This document shows positions 54,562 to 64,000 of a stretch of 64,000 nt of DNA, piece after piece. Every line of letters starts with the position of its first letter. The first letter of the stretch is position 1. Under the pieces are notes generated by a model, which made no database searches, had not been told where the DNA came from, and saw only the letters and a list, made by a program, of their open reading frames with translations. Location: assembly GCF_002115755.1 (NCBI RefSeq), contig NZ_JFKA01000003.1, positions 1-64,000 on the forward strand, in the 5' to 3' direction. Made by a program: the position numbers and the translations under genes. Source of the stretch: Thalassospira mesophila (GTDB lineage: Bacteria > Pseudomonadota > Alphaproteobacteria > Rhodospirillales > Thalassospiraceae).

Positions 54562-55637
54562 GCGAGGAAGACGACCGGTTACTCAGTGGCGAACGCCACG
54601 AAGAAGACCGTCAGGATGGATCATTGCGCCCCCGACGCCTGGATGATTTTACCGGGCAAAGGGAAGTGCGCGAAAACCTTGATGTGTTTATTCAGGCCGC
54701 ACGCGGGCGTGAAGAAGCCATGGATCATGTGCTTTTTTTCGGCCCGCCGGGCCTTGGCAAAACAACCCTTTCGCAAATCGTTGCCAGTGAACTTGGTGTC
54801 GGCTTTCGTGCCACATCCGGCCCGGTGATCGCCAAGGCGGGCGATCTTGCGGCATTGCTAACAAATTTGCAGCCGCGCGATGTGCTGTTTATCGACGAAA
54901 TTCACCGTCTGAACCCGGCTGTCGAAGAAATTCTGTATCCGGCGATGGAAGATTTCCAGCTTGATCTGATCATTGGCGAGGGGCCAGCGGCGCGCTCCGT
55001 CCGGATTGACTTGCCACCGTTTACGCTGGTCGGGGCGACAACCCGGTCGGGGTTGTTGACCACACCGCTGCGCGACCGTTTTGGCATTCCGCTGCGCTTG
55101 CGGTTTTACGAGCCCGAAGAACTGGTTGAAATTGTCGCGCGCGGCGCGCGGTTGCTTCATTTTGACATGACGCGCGACGGGGCCATGGAAATTGCCCGCC
55201 GGTCGCGCGGAACACCGCGTATTGCCGGGCGTTTGTTGCGACGGGTCCGCGATTTTGCCGTGGTGGCCGGTAAATCGCCGGTAAATGCCTTTATCACCGA
55301 TGCCGCCCTGACAAGGCTGGAGGTGGACAAACTGGGGCTCGATAGCCAGGACCGGCGGTATTTAACCTGTATCGCCAGCAATTACGGCGGTGGCCCGGTC
55401 GGGGTGGATACCCTGGCCGCCGCCTTGTCGGAAGAACGCGATACCATCGAGGATGTGATTGAACCCTATTTGTTGCAGCAAGGCCTTGTTCAGCGCACCC
55501 CGCGCGGGCGCATGCTGGGTGTGAAGGGGTTTATGCATCTGGGGTTAACCCCGCCGCGCAATCAGGCCGGGGTGCCGATGTCGGACCTTTTTGAAAGCGA
55601 AGCCCTTAAAAACGCCAATGACGAGGGCGAGCAATGA
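54558..55637 (+). CDS. ruvB: Holliday junction DNA helicase RuvB
   Basis: AAA+ motor of 359 residues that drives branch migration with RuvA. Walker [10 protein letters not shown], Walker [11 protein letters not shown], the sensor motif [18 protein letters not shown], and the C-terminal winged helix ([14 protein letters not shown]) are present. The start is GTG at 54558, overlapping the ruvA stop as GTGA. Its own stop overlaps the ybgC start. Confidence 0.97.
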   Translation: MSEEDDRLLSGERHEEDRQDGSLRPRRLDDFTGQREVRENLDVFIQAARGREEAMDHVLFFGPPGLGKTTLSQIVASELGVGFRATSGPVIAKAGDLAALLTNLQPRDVLFIDEIHRLNPAVEEILYPAMEDFQLDLIIGEGPAARSVRIDLPPFTLVGATTRSGLLTTPLRDRFGIPLRLRFYEPEELVEIVARGARLLHFDMTRDGAMEIARRSRGTPRIAGRLLRRVRDFAVVAGKSPVNAFITDAALTRLEVDKLGLDSQDRRYLTCIASNYGGGPVGVDTLAAALSEERDTIEDVIEPYLLQQGLVQRTPRGRMLGVKGFMHLGLTPPRNQAGVPMSDLFESEALKNANDEGEQ

Positions 55638-56083
55638 CCGATAGCCTGATGGGATATCTTGAGGCCAAAGGCCATATTTACCCGCTGTGCGTGTTTTACG
55701 AGGACACCGATGCCGGTGGAATTGTATATCACGCGCAATATCTTGCTTTTGCCGAACGTGCGCGGACCGCGATGCTGAATTTATTGGGTTTTTCCAATAG
55801 AAACATTGCAGAACGCCACAAAGTTGCCATAGCGGTTCGACATTGTACCGTCGATTTCCGTCGGGCTGCGCGGCTTGAGGATCGGTTGAAAGTGGAAAGT
55901 CGATTGATCCGAATTGGCGGTGCGTCACTGGGGTTTGAACAAAAGATTATGCGCGATGGCGAGGAACTGGTTGTGATTGAAATCTTCCTGGCCTGCATGT
56001 CGTTGGAAACCTTTCGGGCGCAACGCCTGCCGGATGAATTAAGAAATGTGTTCAGTGACTATCTCGATATGAACGAGGGCTAA
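55634..56083 (+). CDS. ybgC: Tol-Pal system-associated acyl-CoA thioesterase YbgC
   Basis: Hot-dog fold thioesterase of 149 residues that belongs to the tol-pal operon. The catalytic motif is [22 protein letters not shown] near residue 23 (Asp26). The C-terminal half (VSRL-type strand segments SLGFEQKIM and [19 protein letters not shown]) fits the family. It is translationally coupled to ruvB (ATGA) and seven bases from tolQ. Confidence 0.94.
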   Translation: MTDSLMGYLEAKGHIYPLCVFYEDTDAGGIVYHAQYLAFAERARTAMLNLLGFSNRNIAERHKVAIAVRHCTVDFRRAARLEDRLKVESRLIRIGGASLGFEQKIMRDGEELVVIEIFLACMSLETFRAQRLPDELRNVFSDYLDMNEG

Positions 56084-56090
56084 AGAAACG

Positions 56091-56822
56091 ATGGAAAATC
56101 AGGTAGTCGATGCCGTGTCGATCGGCCAGTCGGTTATGGGGCAGGACATGTCGATGTGGGGGTTGTTCCTTCAGGCAGGTCTTGTCGTCAAAGTGATCAT
56201 GATTGGTCTGTTGATGGCCTCTGTCTGGGTATGGGCGATTGTTTTTGAAAAAATGTTCCGCCTGCGCAAATTGCGCTCTCAGGCCAACCAGTTTGAAGAA
56301 GCCTTCTGGTCGGGCGGGTCGCTTGAAGATCTTTATGATCGCATAGCAGACCGCCCCAAAGACCCGATGGCGGCTATTTTTGTCTCTGCCATGCGGGAAT
56401 GGCGTCGCTCTAACGCGCGCGGTGTGAGCGGCGAAACCATGCGTGCCCGCCTGCAACAGCGCCTTGAACGGGCGATGGAAGTCACCCTGGGGCGCGAAAT
56501 GGACCGGGTTGAACGTTATATGACGTTTCTGGCCTCTGTTGGCTCAACCGCACCGTTTGTCGGCCTGTTTGGCACGGTCTGGGGCATTATGGCGTCGTTC
56601 CAGTCGATTGCGGCGTCAAAAAACACCTCGCTTGCGGTGGTGGCACCAGGCATTGCCGAGGCATTGTTTGCAACGGCAATCGGGCTGGTTGCGGCCATTC
56701 CGGCTGTGGTGGCCTATAACAAAATTTCAAGCGATCTGAACCGCTATGGCAACCGCCTTGAGGCGTTTGTTGACGAATTCAGTTCGATCCTTTCTCGCCA
56801 GCTTGACGAAAAGCGGGACTGA
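56091..56822 (+). CDS. tolQ: Tol-Pal system proton channel TolQ
   Basis: Inner-membrane channel subunit of 243 residues, with three helices near 27-50, 145-172 and 185-210. The signature APFVGLFGTVWGIMASF is complete. With TolR it uses the proton gradient to energise TolA for outer-membrane constriction at division. Confidence 0.95.
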   Translation: MENQVVDAVSIGQSVMGQDMSMWGLFLQAGLVVKVIMIGLLMASVWVWAIVFEKMFRLRKLRSQANQFEEAFWSGGSLEDLYDRIADRPKDPMAAIFVSAMREWRRSNARGVSGETMRARLQQRLERAMEVTLGREMDRVERYMTFLASVGSTAPFVGLFGTVWGIMASFQSIAASKNTSLAVVAPGIAEALFATAIGLVAAIPAVVAYNKISSDLNRYGNRLEAFVDEFSSILSRQLDEKRD

Positions 56823-56825
56823 TAA

Positions 56826-57287
56826 ATGGGCGGACAACTAGCTTCGGGAAATTCCGGTGGCGGCCGGCGGCGTGGACGCCGGGGTCGTGGTAACCGCAAG
56901 GCCATGAGCGATATCAACGTCACCCCGATGGTTGATGTGATGCTGGTGCTGCTGGTTATTTTTATGGTGACAGCACCCCTGATCACGGCCGGGGTCGATG
57001 TTGATTTACCCAAGGCCAGCGCAACCCAGATGACAGGTCAGGACGAACCCCTGGTGGTGTCGCTGACCAAGGATGGCGCTGTTTATATTATGGATACAGA
57101 AGTCGATCGTGATGATCTGGTGGCGAAATTGCAGGCGATTACTGAAAACAAACAGGAAACCCGCATTTTCGTAAAGGGCGACAAAGCCGTCGATTACGGC
57201 CAGGTCATGGATTTGATGGGGCGCATAAACGAGGCTGGCTTTAACAAAGTCGCCCTGATCGCCGATCTGCCAGATAAAGGCAAATAA
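56826..57287 (+). CDS. tolR: Tol-Pal system protein TolR
   Basis: A 153-residue protein with an N-terminal basic/glycine stretch, one membrane helix carrying the proton-binding Asp in SDINVTPMVDVMLVLLVIF near residue 37, and a periplasmic domain. The gene starts three bases after tolQ. Typical operon order and length. Confidence 0.95.
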   Translation: MGGQLASGNSGGGRRRGRRGRGNRKAMSDINVTPMVDVMLVLLVIFMVTAPLITAGVDVDLPKASATQMTGQDEPLVVSLTKDGAVYIMDTEVDRDDLVAKLQAITENKQETRIFVKGDKAVDYGQVMDLMGRINEAGFNKVALIADLPDKGK

Positions 57288-57293
57288 ACGGTC

Positions 57294-58325
57294 ATGCTGC
57301 GTAATGTGCTGATTTCACTGGCGGTGCATTTGGCGATCATTTTGATCGCCTATTTTGGCTTGCCCGACCTGTTTAAACCCGAGCCGCTGGAAATGCAGTC
57401 GGTATCGGTTGATGTGGTGACGGTGGATGAATTTGCTGCCGCCATGAAAAAGGCGCCGCCGCTGCCCAAACCGGCCGACAAGCCCGCGACAAAGCCGCAG
57501 CCCAAGGAAAAGCCGACGCCCCAGCCCAAACCGCAGGCGCAACCTGAACCCAAGCCCGAGCCCGAGCCAAAACCGGTTCCCAAACCCGAACCGAAGCCGG
57601 AACCAAAACCCGCGCCCAAGCCCGAACCAAAACCGGAACCAAAACCGCAACCCGAGGTTAAAAAAACCCCGGAGGCGGCACCGGTGCCCGAAAGTGATGA
57701 CGGTGAGTTAAAGGCCAAGCCAAAACCAGTGGAAAAAAAGGTCGAAAAGCCGGAACCCAAACCGGAAAAGAAACCTGATCCGAAGCCCGAGCCAAAACCG
57801 GAGCCAAAACCCGCGCCCAAACCAAAACCGGAACCCAAGCCGGAACCAAAACCCGAGAAAAAGGCCGAGCCCGCGCCCAAGCGGACCCTTGCCGATATTT
57901 TGAAAGATGTGCGCAAGACCGAAAGCACGCAGGAGCCTGTGCCCGAGCAGCCAAAGGAAAAACCGGCCAAGGAAGCCACCAGCGAGCAGACAGCAACGCG
58001 CCTGGATGATCGTTTGAGCATGAGCGAGCTTGACGCCCTGAAGCGCCAGATTGCGGGCTGCTGGAACCCGCCGGTTGGATCCAAGGACGCAGATTTTGTG
58101 GTTTATCTGAATGTTCAGGTCAATCCGGACCGGACCGTGCGCGGTGCCCAGATTGCCAATCGCAATGAAATTGGCAGTGATGCATCAAAGCGGACAGTTG
58201 CTGAAAGTGCATTGCGGGCGGTTTTGAACCCAGCTTGCAGCCCGCTTAAGCTGCCGGAAAATAAATATGACCTGTGGAACACAGTCGTTATGACCTTTAA
58301 CATGCGGGAAATGTTGGGTTTATAG
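57294..58325 (+). CDS. tolA: Tol-Pal system protein TolA, with a Pro-Glu-Lys repeat spacer
   Basis: A 343-residue envelope protein. It has an N-terminal membrane helix (about 5-22), then a long spacer of residues about 55-205 built of PKPEPKP-type repeats, and a C-terminal domain III (about 238-343) with [33 protein letters not shown] and [13 protein letters not shown]. In the usual enterobacterial TolA the spacer is a helical Ala/Lys-rich domain; here it is proline-rich, which should make it an extended rod. EF-P in the same window would be needed for smooth translation of the repeats. Six bases after tolR. Confidence 0.93.
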   Translation: MLRNVLISLAVHLAIILIAYFGLPDLFKPEPLEMQSVSVDVVTVDEFAAAMKKAPPLPKPADKPATKPQPKEKPTPQPKPQAQPEPKPEPEPKPVPKPEPKPEPKPAPKPEPKPEPKPQPEVKKTPEAAPVPESDDGELKAKPKPVEKKVEKPEPKPEKKPDPKPEPKPEPKPAPKPKPEPKPEPKPEKKAEPAPKRTLADILKDVRKTESTQEPVPEQPKEKPAKEATSEQTATRLDDRLSMSELDALKRQIAGCWNPPVGSKDADFVVYLNVQVNPDRTVRGAQIANRNEIGSDASKRTVAESALRAVLNPACSPLKLPENKYDLWNTVVMTFNMREMLGL

Positions 58326-58672
58326 GTCGGGTATGAAAAATAATTGCAAGATTGGTGCGGATTTACCCCAATTTTGCCGGATTGATTGTCGATTGTTGTT
58401 TTGTAACGTTGCCAATGTTTGGAAAACGCCCTAACGATACTGACAAGCCGTTGAAGACAGGCAAGAATCGGATAACAGAACAGGGTTACTTTCGCCAATG
58501 CTGCATAGCGAAATCTGCACAAAACGATGTGCTAAAAGCGCAATGCTGACCTCCGAAAGTGCCGCTGGATAAAAAACAATTGTAGCGCAAATTCACGCTC
58601 GGTTTTGACGCGCGTGAATTGACGGGTTAACGAGCTATCCTTTTGAAAACGCGTGGAGAAAAGCGAGGCAGG
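58326..58672 (+). other. Intergenic region between tolA and tolB with an inverted repeat
   Basis: Nearly 350 bases with no supported gene, so tolB may have its own promoter. Perfect 9-base arms AATTCACGC (58590-58598) / GCGTGAATT (58612-58620) lie 53 bases before tolB and could be an operator. No terminator after tolA was seen. Confidence 0.4.
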
Positions 58673-60043
58673 ATGACAACCAAGACCAAAGCTATCAAAC
58701 GACACTGGCATGTGCGCGGGCTTTCATGCCTGTGTGCCCTTGCCGTTGCTGTTGGCTTGACCATTGCTGCGGCTGCCCCGGCGCAGGCAGAACTGCGTGT
58801 CGACATTACGCGCGGTGAAGTCAAACCGATGCCAATCGCTGTGACACGTTTCGCAGGCGATGGCGTTTCGGAGACGGATGTCGGGCAAAATATTACCAAA
58901 GTGATCAACAATGATCTGGCGCGCTCGGGTCTTTTCAAAACGATTGATGAAAAGGCCTTTATCCAGAGCGTCAGTTCGCTGGCGGTCAATCCCAACTTTG
59001 CCGAGTGGCGCACAATTGGCGCCCAGGCCCTGGTCAATGGCCGGGTCCTGACCGAGGCAAACGGGTTATTGCGAGTGGAATTTCGCTTGTGGGATGTTCT
59101 GGCCGAAAACCAGATGGCCGGTGTTGCCTATCGCACACAACCGGGCAACTGGCGGCGGATCGCCCACAAGATTGCTGACGAGATCTATAAACGCATTACC
59201 GGTGAAACCGGGTATTTCGATACCCGCATCGTTTATGTGTCCGAATCGGGACCGGCGACTCACCGGAACAAGCGGCTGGCGATCATGGATCAGGACGGTG
59301 CAAACCATCGTTTCCTGACAGATGGCAAGTTTCTTGTTCTCAGCCCACGGTTTTCGCCGACCGCGCAGGAAGTGGTCTATATGTCGTACTTTAACGACAA
59401 GCCACGGGTTTATGTTCTTGATATCGACACCGGAGAGCTTGAACTTCTGGGAGATTTTCCGGGGATGACGTTCGCCCCGAGATTTTCACCAGATGGCAAT
59501 TCGGTGGTCATGAGCCAGGCCCTGGACGGCAATAGTGAAATTTATTCGCTCGATTTGCGCACCCGCGAAAAGCGCCAGTTGACGCGGCACCCCGCGGTTG
59601 ATACATCGCCATCTTATTCGCCTGATGGATCGCGTATTGTTTTCAACTCGGACCGTAGTGGCGGACAACAACTTTACGTGATGAATGCAGATGGAAGCGG
59701 CGTGCAACGGATCAGTTTCGGCGGTGGCCTTTATTCCACACCGGTCTGGTCTCCACGCGGTGACCTGATTGCCTTCACGAAGACGCAAGGAGGTCGGTTC
59801 TATATTGGTGTCATGCGGCCAGATGGCAGTGGTGAACGGTTACTGGCCGAGGGGTATCTCGTTGAAAGCCCCACATGGGCACCGAATGGTCGGGTTTTGA
59901 TGTTCCATCGCCAAATCCCGTCCAAGGACGGAACCAAGGATAAATACCGTCTGTTTTCGATTGATTTGACCGGGTATAACGAACGTGAAATCGTTACACC
60001 GGCAGATGGGTCGGATCCGGCATGGTCGCCCTTGATTCCCTGA
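58673..60043 (+). CDS. tolB: Tol-Pal system beta-propeller protein TolB
   Basis: Periplasmic protein of 456 residues. Signal peptide (about 1-37, cleavage after AQA), an N-terminal TolB domain (about 40-165) and a C-terminal six-bladed propeller with repeats such as [30 protein letters not shown] and [16 protein letters not shown]. The ATG at 58673 has GAGG upstream. An earlier TTG lacks a site. Confidence 0.95.
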   Translation: MTTKTKAIKRHWHVRGLSCLCALAVAVGLTIAAAAPAQAELRVDITRGEVKPMPIAVTRFAGDGVSETDVGQNITKVINNDLARSGLFKTIDEKAFIQSVSSLAVNPNFAEWRTIGAQALVNGRVLTEANGLLRVEFRLWDVLAENQMAGVAYRTQPGNWRRIAHKIADEIYKRITGETGYFDTRIVYVSESGPATHRNKRLAIMDQDGANHRFLTDGKFLVLSPRFSPTAQEVVYMSYFNDKPRVYVLDIDTGELELLGDFPGMTFAPRFSPDGNSVVMSQALDGNSEIYSLDLRTREKRQLTRHPAVDTSPSYSPDGSRIVFNSDRSGGQQLYVMNADGSGVQRISFGGGLYSTPVWSPRGDLIAFTKTQGGRFYIGVMRPDGSGERLLAEGYLVESPTWAPNGRVLMFHRQIPSKDGTKDKYRLFSIDLTGYNEREIVTPADGSDPAWSPLIP

Positions 60044-60171
60044 TTTCTCAACTGTATAGTCATCGCGAAACACCGTATGCGATTCGTTTTTAAACGAGCA
60101 TGTGATGGTGTCGCGAGACATGGTAAAAACCAACTCGGGCGAATGCGTCCGGTGTTAAGGGGAAAACTTAA

Positions 60172-60678
60172 ATGAAACTTCGGATTCTGAGTGTTTTTGC
60201 TGCCGCCGCTCTTTTGGCCGCTTGTGAAACTGCACCGGACAGCTCGGCGACTTCGCAGGGCGAGGGTGTCTCTACAATGAACCAGCCCGCAACGACCACC
60301 ACCACTTCCAATGCTCTCTCAGAAAGCAGCCCGGAATGGTTCGCGGTTAATGTTGGCGATCGCGTCTTCTTTGATTACGATCAGTATGACCTGTCGGCTG
60401 AAGCCCGTCGCACCCTGGAACTCCAGGCTGCCTGGCTGAAGAAATACCCGCAGTACACTGTTCTGGTTGAAGGCCATGCCGATGAACGCGGCACGCGCGA
60501 ATACAACCTTGCACTCGGCGAACGCCGTGCGAACTCTTCCAAGGATTATTTGATTGCTCTGGGCGTTGAACCGTCCCGCATCGAAACCATTTCCTATGGT
60601 AAAGAACGCCCGGTTGCTCTGGGTCATGACGATGCCAGCTGGTCGAAAAACCGTCGCGCTGTAACGGTCGTCCGTTAA
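60172..60678 (+). CDS. pal: Peptidoglycan-associated lipoprotein Pal
   Basis: Outer-membrane lipoprotein of 168 residues with a lipobox LLAAC (Cys18). Its C-terminal OmpA-like domain (FDYDQYDLS, then VEGHADERGTREYNLALGERRANS) binds peptidoglycan and TolB/TolA. It is followed by a strong terminator. Confidence 0.96.
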   Translation: MKLRILSVFAAAALLAACETAPDSSATSQGEGVSTMNQPATTTTTSNALSESSPEWFAVNVGDRVFFDYDQYDLSAEARRTLELQAAWLKKYPQYTVLVEGHADERGTREYNLALGERRANSSKDYLIALGVEPSRIETISYGKERPVALGHDDASWSKNRRAVTVVR

Positions 60679-60710
60679 TCGCGACCGGGTTTAAATCCGG
60701 TTTGATTTCA

Positions 60711-60748
60711 GGCGCCTGTCCCGGTTTCGGGGCAGGCGCCTTATTTTT
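60711..60748 (+). terminator. Terminator after pal
   Basis: Stem GGCGCCTGTCCC/GGGGCAGGCGCC (60711-60722, 60729-60740) with one G-T pair and a 6-base loop, followed by TTATTTTT. Confidence 0.93.
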
Positions 60749-60822
60749 GCCGTTTGACAGCGCAACGATTTTTGTTTGAAATCTGTTGCATGTTATTGAA
60801 GCCGACCAAAAAGGACCTGGAA

Positions 60823-62013
60823 ATGATCCGACCAGAACCCGTTACGACCCGTGGCGTTTCCTTGCTATCGCGAAACGCGGTTGCCGCTGCCTTGCCCGTT
60901 TCATCCATTGCACGTCGCCCGTCGCTGTTCGCCCGCATGGGCTCTTTGGTGATTTTGGGATTTTTGACCGTCGGGTTCGCGTCTCCGGTTATGGCGCAGG
61001 ATGCATCGGTTTCGCGCCAGGTAGATCAGTTGCGCAAGGACCTTGATGTGCTGCAACGCTATGTCTATCGCGAAGGTCCGCCTGCCGCGAGCGGGGCTGT
61101 TGCCTCGGGTTCTGGCGCGGATAATACACCCGCCGCCGCCCGCCAGCAGGTCCAGATCGATAATTTGCAAGGCCAAATCACCCAGTTAACCGGCCAGATC
61201 GAGGAACAGGGTTACAAGGTTCGCCAGATGTCGGACCGCCTTGATCGGCTTATTTCCGATGTTGATTTCCGTCTTAGCCAGCTTGAAGGCAAAACCACCC
61301 AGACCGGGCAGTCTGACGGCGGCGCTGCCGCAGGTGCAGGTGCAGGGGCGGTGGCCGGTGGTCTGTCCTCGGCCAATACCGGTGCAAATGCCGCATCTGA
61401 CGGGGCATCGGCGTCGGGCTCGAATGGCGGGGGTGGTTTGGGCGGCGACGCAGGCCAGCCGTTGGACAAAAACGGGACCCGTTTGTTTGGCGTGATCAAA
61501 GGCCAGGGCAACGCCCCTGAAATTCCTTCAGGTCCGCAGGCCGGTGCCAAGGGTGCGGCCAGCGCGGGGGCGGCAGCCGCCGGGGCCGCTGCGGCGACGG
61601 GGGCAACAGATGGCGTGTTACCCGGTGGCACCCCGCAAGATCAGTACCGTTACGCCTTTGGTTTATTGCGCCAGCAAAAATTCCCCGAGGCCCAGGCCGC
61701 GCTGAGCGCCTTTGTCAAAGCCCACCCCAAGGATCCGCTGGCGGGCAATGCCCAATACTGGCTGGGCGAAACCTTTTATGTGCGGGGCAATTATGACCAG
61801 GCATCGCTGGCCTTTACCGAAGGTTTCCAGAATTACCCTGATAGCCCGAAGGCCGCCGATAATTTGTTAAAGCTGGGCATGTCGCTGGCCAATCTTGGCA
61901 AAACCGATGATGCCTGCCTGACCTATGACCATTTGCTGGCCAATTTCGAAGGCTCGTCGACGGTTATTCTTGATCGCGCGCGTCAGGAAAAGAAAAACCG
62001 GAACTGCAAATAA
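60823..62013 (+). CDS. cpoB: Cell division coordinator CpoB (YbgF)
   Basis: Periplasmic protein of 396 residues that links the Tol system to peptidoglycan synthesis. It has a late signal peptide (SLVILGFLTVGFASPVMAQ), a trimerising coiled coil (about 60-150: VQIDNLQGQITQLTGQIEEQ), a Gly/Ala/Ser-rich low-complexity spacer (about 160-260) and C-terminal TPR repeats (YRYAFGLLRQQKFPEAQ, LGETFYVRGNYDQA). The spacer is longer than in most relatives. The ATG at 60823 is seven bases after AGGA; the frame extends upstream without a site. Confidence 0.9.
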   Translation: MIRPEPVTTRGVSLLSRNAVAAALPVSSIARRPSLFARMGSLVILGFLTVGFASPVMAQDASVSRQVDQLRKDLDVLQRYVYREGPPAASGAVASGSGADNTPAAARQQVQIDNLQGQITQLTGQIEEQGYKVRQMSDRLDRLISDVDFRLSQLEGKTTQTGQSDGGAAAGAGAGAVAGGLSSANTGANAASDGASASGSNGGGGLGGDAGQPLDKNGTRLFGVIKGQGNAPEIPSGPQAGAKGAASAGAAAAGAAAATGATDGVLPGGTPQDQYRYAFGLLRQQKFPEAQAALSAFVKAHPKDPLAGNAQYWLGETFYVRGNYDQASLAFTEGFQNYPDSPKAADNLLKLGMSLANLGKTDDACLTYDHLLANFEGSSTVILDRARQEKKNRNCK

Positions 62014-62020
62014 GGCGGTT

Positions 62021-63574
62021 ATGGCGATTATGACCCATAGCCAGCCAGATCATGCGGCGTCTGGCGGGGTTCCGGTGGACGCCGCTTCTTTTTCTGCCCT
62101 GATGGCCCCCTTTGCACCGTTTGGTGAAAACCCGCGGCTGATGGTTGCGGTATCGGGCGGGGCGGACAGCATGGCACTGGCCATTCTGGCCGCGCGCTGG
62201 TGTGCAGATCGCAATGGCAAGCTGATCGCCGTTACCGTTGACCACGGTTTGCGCGCCGATGCGGCGACCGAAGCCCAATGGGTGAGCCAGCAACTGGCGA
62301 CATACGGTATTGAACATATCACCCGGCGCTGGACCGGCCCCAAGCCCGGTGCCGCGATCCAGCAAGAAGCCCGTGCGGCGCGTTATTGCCTGATCGATGA
62401 TCTGGCCGGGGAACTTGGCATTTTACATGTTCTTGTGGCCCATCATTTTAATGATCAGGCCGAAACCGTGGCCATGCGCCGCGACCATAACAGCGGTCCG
62501 CTCGGGCAGGCGGGCATGTCAGCCCAACGATATTTGCGCCACTGTCGCGTTTTACGCCCGTTGTTGCCCGTTACCAGCAATGATCTGCGGGCAACGCTGC
62601 AAGCAATTGTGGGGGGCGGGAACACGCCCTTTGTTGCCGACGCGGCACCAGATGCAAATTCAGGTTCACATATCGCACATGGCGGGCAAGACTGGATCGA
62701 AGACCCGTCAAATCATAATCCTGCCTTTGAGCGGGTCCGGATGCGGCGCAAACTGCAATCGGGCGGAGGACTTCTTCCTGCTGATTTTTCGGCCATGGCA
62801 CATCAACGCCAGAATATGGAGCAGGCCATTGGCGGCTTTTTGGCCCGGCATGTTTTTATTGCGACCGATGGTGTGGCGACGGTTACATGGCCGTTTGTGG
62901 GTAGTGGCGACATCAAAGCGGGTCGACATGCAGATGACCCCGACATTGGCAGCCCCGCCTTTGATCGTGCCGCCTATGGCATTGGCCATGTTTTACGAAT
63001 GATCGGCGGCGGAAATTATGCCCCGGCGCGAGACTCGGTCAGGCATGTTTTACAATTATTTCGCCAAAACAGCGCGACCCGGCACAGTCTTGCCGGGTGT
63101 GTGCTGCATCGGCGTGAAAATCATATCCTGATTTATCGTGAAGCCGGGCGGATGGATATTGCCCCGCAACCGGTTTTACCCCGACAGGTCACACGGTGGG
63201 ACAACCGGTTCGAACTTTGCCTTGAATGGCCGCAAAAACCCGGTGCAAGCGGGGATATGACTGGTTTTGCCATTGTGCCGTTGGGCGTGTGTGACCCGTT
63301 TCACAAGCGCGTCTTTCGCAAGGCGATGGCACAAACTGTGCCGTTTTGGGCATCACGGCCGCGCCCGGCACTGGCGGTATTGCCGCTTCTGTTATGGCAA
63401 GATCAGCCTTTATCTGTCGCTGGCCTTGAGATTTATGCACTTTCCGACGTATTATCCGCCGCCGGTTGCCCGACAGGTTATTTGGACCTGTTTCGGGCGA
63501 TCAAAGTGACGTGGCGGTTTGCGCCATCGGCCCCGTTGTGGGAAGGTGGTTTTAAATTCGTCGCAAATCCGTGA
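62021..63574 (+). CDS. tilS: tRNA(Ile)-lysidine synthase TilS
   Basis: ATP-pyrophosphatase-type enzyme of 517 residues that makes lysidine in the anticodon of tRNA-Ile(CAU). It has the P-loop VAVSGGADSM at residues about 42-51, VTVDHGLR, the tRNA-binding-region VAHHFNDQAETVAMRR, and WIEDPSNHN. The chosen ATG at 62021 has AAGG six bases upstream; another ATG at 62030 is possible. The frame extends upstream inside cpoB without a site. It is directly downstream of cpoB. Confidence 0.92.
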   Translation: MAIMTHSQPDHAASGGVPVDAASFSALMAPFAPFGENPRLMVAVSGGADSMALAILAARWCADRNGKLIAVTVDHGLRADAATEAQWVSQQLATYGIEHITRRWTGPKPGAAIQQEARAARYCLIDDLAGELGILHVLVAHHFNDQAETVAMRRDHNSGPLGQAGMSAQRYLRHCRVLRPLLPVTSNDLRATLQAIVGGGNTPFVADAAPDANSGSHIAHGGQDWIEDPSNHNPAFERVRMRRKLQSGGGLLPADFSAMAHQRQNMEQAIGGFLARHVFIATDGVATVTWPFVGSGDIKAGRHADDPDIGSPAFDRAAYGIGHVLRMIGGGNYAPARDSVRHVLQLFRQNSATRHSLAGCVLHRRENHILIYREAGRMDIAPQPVLPRQVTRWDNRFELCLEWPQKPGASGDMTGFAIVPLGVCDPFHKRVFRKAMAQTVPFWASRPRPALAVLPLLLWQDQPLSVAGLEIYALSDVLSAAGCPTGYLDLFRAIKVTWRFAPSAPLWEGGFKFVANP

Positions 63575-63685
63575 CTTCGTACTTGCGCCGGGCCGTCCTG
63601 TTATTATCTGATGGGTCAGGTCATGTCGCGGGGTGCCTGCCGCGTAGTGGCGGATATTGTTCGCGACCAGTAGCTTGGAAAGAAT

Positions 63686-64000
63686 ATGGGAAAAAATCTC
63701 GCACTGTGGGTCATCATAGCCATACTTTTGGTGGCTTTGTTTAACCTGTTCCAGTCGCCATCCGGACGGTCGGGCCAGTCACAGCTGGCTTTTTCGGACT
63801 TTCTGTCGGATGTTGATTCCGGGCAGATTTCTGAAGTGACCATTCAGGGCAAAACTCTTACGGCGCAAACGCGCGACGGTCGCTCCGTCAATGTGTACAC
63901 TCCGACTTATCCCAACCTTGTTGAGAAACTCAACGAGAAGGGCGTTCGTATTGTTGCCAAGCCTGAAGAATCGCTGTCGCCGCTGATGAGCGCGCTGATC
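63686..64000 (+). CDS. ftsH: ATP-dependent zinc metalloprotease FtsH (N-terminal part, cut by window end)
   Basis: Only the first 105 codons are in the window. The start MGKNLALWVIIAILLVALFNLF holds the N-terminal membrane helix, followed by the periplasmic domain (QLAFSDFLSDVDSGQI, VTIQGKTL, YTPTYPNLVEKL). Following tilS is the common order. The ATPase and protease domains are outside. Confidence 0.92.
   Translation, partial: MGKNLALWVIIAILLVALFNLFQSPSGRSGQSQLAFSDFLSDVDSGQISEVTIQGKTLTAQTRDGRSVNVYTPTYPNLVEKLNEKGVRIVAKPEESLSPLMSALI

Noticed and set aside
57456-57910. Short DNA repeats as a CRISPR array
   Set aside because: The repeats are in-frame codons of PKPEPKP in tolA, without spacers of even length or cas genes.
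57350-58084. Long minus-strand reading frame rich in Gly and Ser opposite tolA
   Set aside because: It is the antisense of the Pro-Glu-Lys repeats; the composition explains the open frame, and there is no ribosome site or family match.

Overview
The window reads as chromosomal DNA of a free-living alphaproteobacterium of the Rhodospirillales type. A Thalassospira-like organism is my best guess, but that is an inference from gene content and order, not from a marker gene. Supporting signs are the order tkt - DUF4164 - zapA - 6S RNA - ymdB and yebC - ruvCAB - ybgC - tolQRAB - pal - cpoB - tilS - ftsH, plus GapR (DUF2312), MmcB, an ELM1-family protein and a TRAP dicarboxylate system under DctB/DctD. 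Base composition by eye is moderately GC-rich and even. No rRNA, tRNA, CRISPR array, insertion sequence or prophage was found. The organism is predicted to be motile by chemotaxis, to respire, and to use organic acids and aromatic compounds.

Layout. 1-5049: TRAP solute-binding protein DctP (cut by the window start) with a sigma-54 promoter and two DctD-like upstream sites, then dctD and dctB. 5289-10762: ELM1-family protein, aldo/keto reductase, hemN behind an FNR-type box, HIT protein and type II NADH dehydrogenase. 10897-16044: hydroxypyruvate isomerase converging on a glycerate kinase with a FadR-type regulator, then N-formylglutamate amidohydrolase coupled to a YbdK-like ligase. 16107-18336: gapR, a frameshifted PemK/MazF toxin gene, a candidate small RNA, mmcB and a higBA toxin-antitoxin pair. 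18367-24578: a large fused indolepyruvate ferredoxin oxidoreductase, a VOC protein, BenE and a stress-type protein.

24794-28691 is a three-gene operon encoding an OmpA-like envelope protein, a MotA/TolQ-type channel protein and a MotB-like protein with a long coiled coil. It looks like an uncharacterised ion-driven envelope machine. 28932-37436 carries suhB-like, efp, an MFS exporter with a LysR regulator, thiE, a hypothetical gene, gap and tkt. 37717-39509 is the zapA / 6S RNA / ymdB block.

39844-51970 looks accessory. It has an AraC regulator, an Nramp metal transporter behind a structured leader, an orphan copper chaperone pair (CtaG plus a PCuAC-like protein lacking copper ligands) and three tandem paralogous chemoreceptors. 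It separates ymdB from yebC, which are usually close in related genomes. 52523-64000 is housekeeping: yebC, ruvCAB, ybgC and the complete Tol-Pal system, cpoB, tilS and the start of ftsH.

The best leads for something undescribed are the candidate small RNA at 16924-17009 (consensus promoter, two hairpins, terminator), the MotA/MotB/OmpA-like operon at 24794-28691, and the CtaG/PCuAC-like copper unit with a small upstream frame at 42666-44117.
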